64,000 nucleotides of DNA from Girardinichthys multiradiatus (taxonomy: Eukaryota > Chordata > Actinopteri > Cyprinodontiformes > Goodeidae). Position numbers and translations under genes: made by a program. The stretch is taken from the NCBI RefSeq assembly GCF_021462225.1, contig NC_061794.1, positions 42,098,914 to 42,162,913 of the forward strand, given 5' to 3'. Below are positions 57,926 through 64,000 of this stretch, piece after piece. The notes under the pieces were generated by a model, which saw only the letters and a list, made by a program, of their open reading frames with translations, was not told the origin of the DNA and searched no databases. Position 1 is the first letter of the stretch. The number at the start of each line of letters is the position of its first letter.

Positions 57926-59494
57926 CAGGTCCTTCTCAAAATATTAGCATATTGTGATAAAGTTCATTATTTTCCATAATGTCATGATGAAAATTTAACA
58001 TTCATATATTTTAGATTCATTGCACACTAACTGAAATATTTCAGGTCTTTTATTGTCTTAATACGGATGATTTTGGCATACAGCTCATGAAAACCCAAAA
58101 TTCCTATCTCACAAAATTAGCATATCATTAAAAAGGTCTCTAAACGAGCTATGAACCTAATCATCTGAATCAACGAGTTAACTCTAAACACCTGCAAAAG
58201 ATTCCTGAGGCCTTTAAAACTCCCAGCCTGGTTCATCACTCAAAGCCCCAATCATGGGTAAGACTGCCGACCTGACTGCTGTCCAGAAGGCCACTATTGA
58301 CACCCTCAAGCAAGAGGGTAAGACACAGAAAGAAATTTCTGAACAAATAGGCTGTTCCCAGAGTGCTGTATCAAGGCACCTCAGTGGGAAGTCTGTGGGA
58401 AGGAAAAAGTGTGGCAGAAAACACTGCACAATGAGAAGAGGTGACCGGACCCTGAGGAAGATTGTGGAGAAGGGCCAATTCCAGACCTTGGGGGACCTGC
58501 GGAAGCAGTGGACTGAGTCTGGAGTAGAAACATCCAGAGCTACCGTGCACAGGCGTGTGCAGGAAATGGGCTACAGGTGCCGCATTCCCCAGACCTGGGC
58601 TACAGAGAAGCAGCACTGGACTGTTGCTCAGTGGTACAAAGTACTTTTTTCGGATGAAAGCAAATTCTGCATGTCATTCGGAAATCAAGGTGCCAGAGTC
58701 TGGAGGAAGACTGGGGAGAAGGAAATGCCAAAATGCCAGAAATCCAGTGTCAAGTACCCACAGTCAGTGATGGTCTGGGGTGCCGTGTCAGCTGCATGGT
58801 GTTGGTCCACTGTGTTTTATCAAGGGCAGGGTCAATGCAGCTAGCTATCAGGAGATTTTGGAGCACTTCATGCTTCCATCTGCTGAAAAGCTTTATGGAG
58901 ATGAAGATTTCATTTTTCAGCACGACCTGGCACCTGCTCACAGTGCCAAAACCACTGGTAAATGGTTTACTGACCATGGTATCACTGTGCTCAATTGGCC
59001 TGCCAACTCTCCTGACCTGAACCCCATAGAGAATCTGTGGGATATTGTGAAGAGAACGTTGAGAGACTCAAGACCCAACACTCTGGATGAGCTAAAGGCC
59101 GCTATCGAAGCATCCTGGGCCTCCATAAGACCTCAGCAGTGCCACAGGCTGATTGCCTCCATGCCACGCCGCATTGAAGCAGTCATTTCTGCCAAAGGAT
59201 TCCCGACCAAGTATTGAGTGCATAACTGTACATGATTATTTGAAGGTTGACGTTTTTTGTATTAAAAACACTTTTCTTTTATTGGTCGGATGAAATATGC
59301 TAATTTTGTGAGATAGGAATTTTGGGTTTTCATGAGCTGTATGCCAAAATCATCCGTATTAAGACAATAAAAGATCTGAAATATTTCAGTTAGTGTGCAA
59401 TGAATCTAAAATATATGAATGTAAAATTTTCATCATGACATTATGGAAAATAATGAACTTTATCACAATATGCTAATATTTTGAGAAGGACCTG
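57926..59494 (+). mobile_element. Tc1-like element, copy C
   Basis: Same family as copies A and B: it starts CAGGTCCTTCTCAAAATATT, ends AATATTTTGAGAAGGACCTG, and is flanked by TA at 57924-57925 and 59495-59496. Length is 1569 bp. Long inverted arms with the repeated TTAGCATAT word are kept. The transposase inside is broken. Confidence 0.94.
58254..59217 (+). pseudogene. Broken Tc1 transposase of copy C
   Basis: It begins [20 protein letters not shown] and ends GFPTKY. Compared with copy B it has a 42-base in-frame deletion after CRIPQ (residues VKPLLNQ to KRL missing) and one extra base in the 'gctgcatggtg' stretch at 58791-58801, which shifts the frame just after VWGAVSAA. The first Asp (FSDES) and the second Asp plus Glu ([17 protein letters not shown]) are therefore in different frames. 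It keeps the RKIVEKG segment and the Trp that copy B lacks. Confidence 0.92.
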
Positions 59495-60864
59495 TAGTGT
59501 TTCTCATGCACTTTTGGGTATATTCTGTTAAGGTTATGACCTGTACTTTCTTTTCTCCACTATTGTTGCTCTTCTTGTTCTATATTGTCCATAATTTTAC
59601 TGTGATAAATACTTTTTTCCAAATGTCTTTTTTATGTTTTAATCCGTTCTGATGTAGCACGTCAGTAAGCTGTTTCATATTCTGTGATCCCACATGGTCC
59701 AGGAACCCAAAGAAAATGAACCACAGTCTGCAATCCACAATGTAATTAATTATATGTTGTAAAACTAATCATATTTTAGTAACAATGTCTGAAGCGGGTG
59801 ATCTTCATTGTTTCAAAGACATTGGTACAGCAGCTGAGTCTGAATATTTCATACTTTATCTGCTTTTGTGTCCTCCAGCCAAGGCAGAGCTCATAAGATT
59901 AGTTAAGTTAGTTAAAGTTTAATGTCATATTAGCAACAATTGCCATATCATGGAAATACGTTGCGCTAAAAAAAGATAATTACAAATTTCAAAACACAAT
60001 ATAGCTAGATAAAGAAGTTAATATAAAAAATTACAGACAAGTTAAATACTAATTTTTAAATGAACACATGATAAAGAACCCAGGAATGTATGTGTTGGTA
60101 CCAAAGTAAAATATGCTTCAGAGAAAGATTCATACAAAATCATCTTGTAAACAAAATTAACAAGATGGTCACTCTTGACCTAGTAATAAATAAAATGTGT
60201 AAACTTAGAATGATCAGACCAACCCTTGTACAGACTATTCAATTTAATACAATTCAAAAATACGAGAAATTAAATGTTGATCACGTCTAAATTTGAAAGC
60301 ACAGTCTTGCAATGGGATGCATTTCATGCCGTTTGGTTTTGACACTCATGTTGCCCATTACTTGCAGACATACAATGTAAACACAGGGTTGAGATCTGAG
60401 GCTGGGATTGGACACATGACGAGTTCTGCTCAATTAGCTCACTGTCTGTTTTCTTATTCCCAGAAATCCCAACATGTCCTGGGATAAAGATTTTTATGCA
60501 ACAGGCTTAGGTGTTCAAATGAATATTCCAAAGTTCAAGCTTTATCACAGGGGGACCCTCATTTGTCACTAGTTTCCACTGGAGGTCCTTGGATTCAACC
60601 AGGACTTCCAGCCAACAACAGAACATCTACATCAACTCCTCCTAATCTGTGGGTCGTTAAACTGCTCCAATTATCCATCCTGATAAGGCCCAAACGGGCT
60701 TTAGTTCATTTTAAACGTGTCTAAGAGAGAACCTGAAGTTCAGCAGTGTTTACCACATTTTGCCCCTTTTATATGTGATTATGAAATAAAGTATTTCCCA
60801 CAGAGAACATAAGCACGGGATGTAACATGGCTGGATGTTCAGTGGGAATTAAAATGTAAAAGCT
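59495..60864. other. Intergenic, nothing recognised
   Basis: The stretch 59910-59970 (tttaatgtcatattagcaac, tggaaatacgttgcgc) resembles a decayed LINE 3' end. Otherwise no gene, RNA or transposon is supported. Confidence 0.35.
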
Positions 60865-61618
60865 GAATGAAGCTCCTCTCTCAGTGCGGCAGCAGCAGCA
60901 AGAGTTGGCCGCTAGAGCGACAAAGGAGAGCGAGTCTTTTAGAGAAACCAGTCAGTCTGAATGAATGGAGCAGAGAAGATGGTCGATCGGAGTCCATTCC
61001 ACTGAACAAAATACGGGTTCAGCCTCAGCTGTGTGCGGTGAAGTTGCTTCCTCGGAGCTGCGGCTTTAAAGGCCCTTTGGTGAAGATTTTTGCCCTCTTA
61101 ATCCCATCATTCCCGTACAGACCGAGCTTCATTAGCAGGGGGTTTATTGTTTCCCCCCCCCCCTCTGCCAAGGTTGAGGAGATCTCTCTGCTTCTCTGCA
61201 ACAGGTTATTAACCGCTGAGCCCAGCCTGCAGCCCCAACTTCCAGCGCTGGTTAGTTCAGGTAACTTTGCGCTGGTTTGTGCGGAACGATGCTTTTCTTT
61301 GCGGCGCTCTCCGCGATCTGAGCTGCATGCGGCATTGTGCTCCAAACCGAGTCGGCCCGATCTGATCTGGTCTGAACTGTACTACCAACCTGAGCGCCAC
61401 CGATCCGTCTTTATGGGAGCAGAAGCGAAATGAAAATGGCCCCAACAATGAGACTGCCGAACAAACAGTAGATCTGATCTGTGTGCAGCTTCGGAACGCC
61501 GACAAAGACCCGAGAAGGAGGATTCTGCAAGGATTGATGGTACCGAACAAGTGGAGCATGAATTCGGTTCTGCACAAATCGCCTCCAAGGAGCTGGCTTG
61601 GGCTCAGATTAAGACTGA
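60865..61618 (+). other. GC-richer, CpG-bearing block; possible first exon of an unidentified gene
   Basis: CpG and G+C content are visibly higher than in the flanks. An open frame of 188 codons (60867-61433) has no known domain and an unusual composition. The block ends at a strong donor-like GTGAGT at 61619. Upstream of it an ATG at 61483 or 61537 opens a frame ending SWLGLRLRL. In human the genes beyond NOL9 are TNFRSF25 and PLEKHG5, but nothing here lets me name either. It may be a 5' UTR or promoter. Confidence 0.35.
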
Positions 61619-61929
61619 GTGAGTTACCACAAAATGTGTTGTGTGTGTTGGTGTACCAGTTTGACTCTGTGGGATCAGCATTTTAAAATCATGCTTACTT
61701 GTGTCAGTTACTTAAAACAGAGCAGCTCTCCAGACTGTGGTCCACCAGGTCTGTATCAGGGATTCCTCCGGGCCTTATGGTTCCCATATGACCAAGGCAT
61801 TCCCAAACTCGGGACCGCAAGGTTTTCAGTTCAGTTTTGGCTATTTTTCATGTATAAATGCAAAAGTTCACTGAATCTACTGCAGACCATCTCTCGGCGT
61901 CATATTTTAAATACAGACCCTGCTGCACA

Positions 61930-62095
61930 GATGGATGGATGAATGAATAAGCAGATGGTTGGATTGATTGGCAGATTTAGGGATGGATGGATTTACAATC
62001 AGATGGATAGTCGAAACGACTAATGGGCGGATAGACAAACAACTGGGTGGACTAACAAATAGATGGATGGGTAAAATATCTAGACAAATTGACAG
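61930..62095. repeat. Degenerate GATG/GATA tetranucleotide repeat
   Basis: gatggatg, gattgattgg, gggatggatgg and agatggatgg recur over about 160 bases with interruptions. It is a decayed microsatellite. Confidence 0.7.
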
Positions 62096-63199
62096 GAAAC
62101 TAGAAACATAAACATTTTTCCTTTTAATGCTTATCCAGGAAAATGCAAAATACTAATTCCAAACTTTTCCTTGAACTTTGTACAGGAACTCTGAGGCATC
62201 AAAGCTTATTGCTGGATTTGGCACGCAACCTTAAGCAGTTATCCCAACTGAAGACAGACTTATTCTAAGTCAGAGGAGACAGTACAGTCTGCTCTGAAGT
62301 CCTGCTCTGGGACAACATTCAGATGATGGATATCCACTCTTATAAATCTACAGTCCAATCCCATTTACTGCAGTGTTTTTTTACTCCTCTGTTCTCTCCC
62401 AACTATAACTTAAATGTGTCCAGACTTCCCCTGCTGCCTGACTGCTGTTTTACATATTCAGGCAATAGGCACAAATACATAGTGTAGTTAGTCAAAACTG
62501 TTTAGTTGTGATTAATGAAGCATAAAAACTCAATGATAACTGAAGCCCTTTAAAAAAGGTTCAGAATCTATAAAACGATAAGAGAAAAAGTTTTTATCTC
62601 TTCTTCAAAGTGCTGTGCTCTGTCTGCTTGACGATACATGTTCATTTGTGATGCATGCAGTGCTGGCAGTTCATGGGTTCACGCAGTAAGTAAAGTAAGC
62701 ACAGAGTTTAAAGTTTAGCTGCCTTAATTGGTTGAGTCTGGAACCCCTCGGTGTTCCAGGCCACCGGAGTCTTAAGCCTGTCTTAAACACACAGGTCTAA
62801 TCTGGGACCAGATGTCTCGTCTCTGTTCTCCTCTGAAAAACAAGGAGCACAGGCAAGACATCTTAGCTCTGTATGCTGTGATTTGCTCTTAGGACAGTCA
62901 ATGACTCCTAACCCTTTGCTTTATTAATGATGTTCTAATAGTTAAATTTCAATGAGCTTAATTGGGGAACGGTAAAGCTATGAAGGTTTAAGGTACTGGT
63001 TAGACTGCAGGTCTTTGAAAAGGTATGTCAACCAATTTGCTGTACAAATGTAATCTTTATCTCACAAGGTGTGCGACCAATATATTTTCTAAAAACGTTG
63101 CTCTTTTCAGATAAAATGCAGATTTTTTTTGTCTAATGTATGTTTTTAAGAATCATCCCTTTCAGCCAAACTTCCTAACCCTTGCTTCTGAGAGGGATT
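62096..63199. other. Intergenic, nothing recognised
   Basis: No ORF with a domain, no RNA gene and no transposon end is seen. Confidence 0.4.
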
Positions 63200-64000
63200 T
63201 CTTTTAGTTCACACCCCTTACACTTTTCTCATGGCAACCACACCCTTAAATATATATTTTTTGGTTTTATATGACGGCGGAGTAACTCAGAGTAGTGCGT
63301 AATTGTGAAGTCAAAAAGAATCGGAGAAGTGTGACATGCATTTGAATGCATTCCCCCTTGTTCTGACACATAAACAAAACCAAGTGCAACCACCTGCGTA
63401 AAATTTCATCTCAGGATAAAAGGAGTTACTTCTCTGAAGTCCTCAGAGACATTAGTGAACAAACGGCATCATGAAGACTGAAGGACACAGCTGATAGTTC
63501 AGGGATAACGTTGAAAGGAGGTTTAAAGCAGGGTTAGATTATGAAACAAAATCCCTGGCTTTGAACACCTCACTGAGCACAGTTGAATCTGTTGTCCAAA
63601 TATGGAATGAGTATGGCCCAACCTCAAACCTATCAAGACATGGTTGTCAACGTAAAATAACAACCCTGGCAAGGAGAGCATTACCCAGAGAAGCAGTCAA
63701 GAGGTACATAGTATCTATGGAGGAGCTGAAAAGATCCATAGCTCAGGTGGGAGAATCTGTTGACAAGACATTTATTAGTGATTCATATCTGGCCTTTTGT
63801 TGAAGAGTGGCAAGTTTCTTATCTGACAAGAGCACCTTGAGTAGGTGCTCTTGTCAGATAATGACATTTTCAGCCTATAGCAACTTGCTATGTGTGGCAA
63901 CCAACTCTGCAATTCACCCTTAACCCACCATCCCTACTGTATAACATTGTGGTGGCACCATTATGCTGTAGAGAGGCTTTTCATCAGCAGGGACATGGAA
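63200..64000 (+). mobile_element. Tc1-like relic running off the window
   Basis: AT-rich 5' region (63240-63340: ttaaatatatattttttggt, gtgcgtaattgtgaag), then transposase N-terminal DNA in the frame 63561-63803: VESVVQIWNEYGPTSNLSRH and SMEELKRSIAQVGESVDKTF. Near 63930-63990 the DNA resembles 'ggtggcaccattatgctgt', the middle of the transposase. Stops break it. The 3' half lies outside the window. Confidence 0.7.

Noticed and set aside
60867..61433. 188-codon open frame as a protein-coding gene
   Set aside because: No domain, biased composition from GC-rich DNA, and open frames on the other strand as well. Kept only as a possible exon or promoter block.

Overview
This window looks like vertebrate nuclear DNA, almost certainly from a teleost fish. 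The genes are split by GT..AG introns, and the introns and spacers are filled with typical fish repeats: Tc1-like DNA transposons, tRNA-derived SINEs with a V-SINE/DANA-type core, L2-, RTE- and I-type LINEs, and PIF/Harbinger and hAT debris. I cannot name the species from the sequence.

Three protein-coding genes are recognisable. (1) klhl21 (+): the last four coding exons, 2..12316, encode the kelch propeller and the C-terminus; the BTB/BACK part lies upstream of the window. (2) zbtb48/TZAP (-): ten coding exons, 32279 down to 19503, assemble without a break into about 721 residues with a BTB domain, an AT-hook-like motif, eleven zinc fingers and the C-terminal arm. (3) nol9 (+): a probable non-coding exon ends near 35642, followed by twelve coding exons, 39979..51359, that give about 700 residues with an intact P-loop. 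The order and relative orientation match human 1p36.31 (KLHL21, ZBTB48, NOL9), but TAS1R1, which lies between ZBTB48 and NOL9 in human, is not seen here. zbtb48 and nol9 are divergent and may share a promoter near 35.4-35.6 kb.

Region by region: 0-12.3 kb is klhl21. Its last intron (4529..11986) holds a nearly full-length antisense L2-type LINE, interrupted by a SINE and by a Tc1 element that itself carries a V-SINE. 12.3-19.5 kb is intergenic, with a hAT fragment, a 5'-truncated L2 and a Tc1 relic. 19.5-32.3 kb is zbtb48. Its introns hold a Tc1 (22.8-24.2 kb), a Harbinger/Tc1 chimera (24.2-26.4 kb) and a Tc1 relic split by an RTE LINE (28.6-31.6 kb). 32.3-35.6 kb holds an I-type LINE with an RNase H domain. 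35.6-51.7 kb is nol9; one intron carries a Tc1 with an uninterrupted 331-residue transposase ORF, inserted into a V-SINE. 51.7-64 kb is mostly repeats, with a GC-richer block at 60.9-61.6 kb that could be the first exon of another gene.

I found no wholly new biological system. The best leads are the open Tc1 transposase with 200-bp IR/DR ends, related broken and deleted copies in the same window, the nested insertion histories, a perfect 18-bp hairpin in a nol9 intron, and two unexplained GC-richer blocks. All family calls come from reading translations and motifs by eye; no database search was run.
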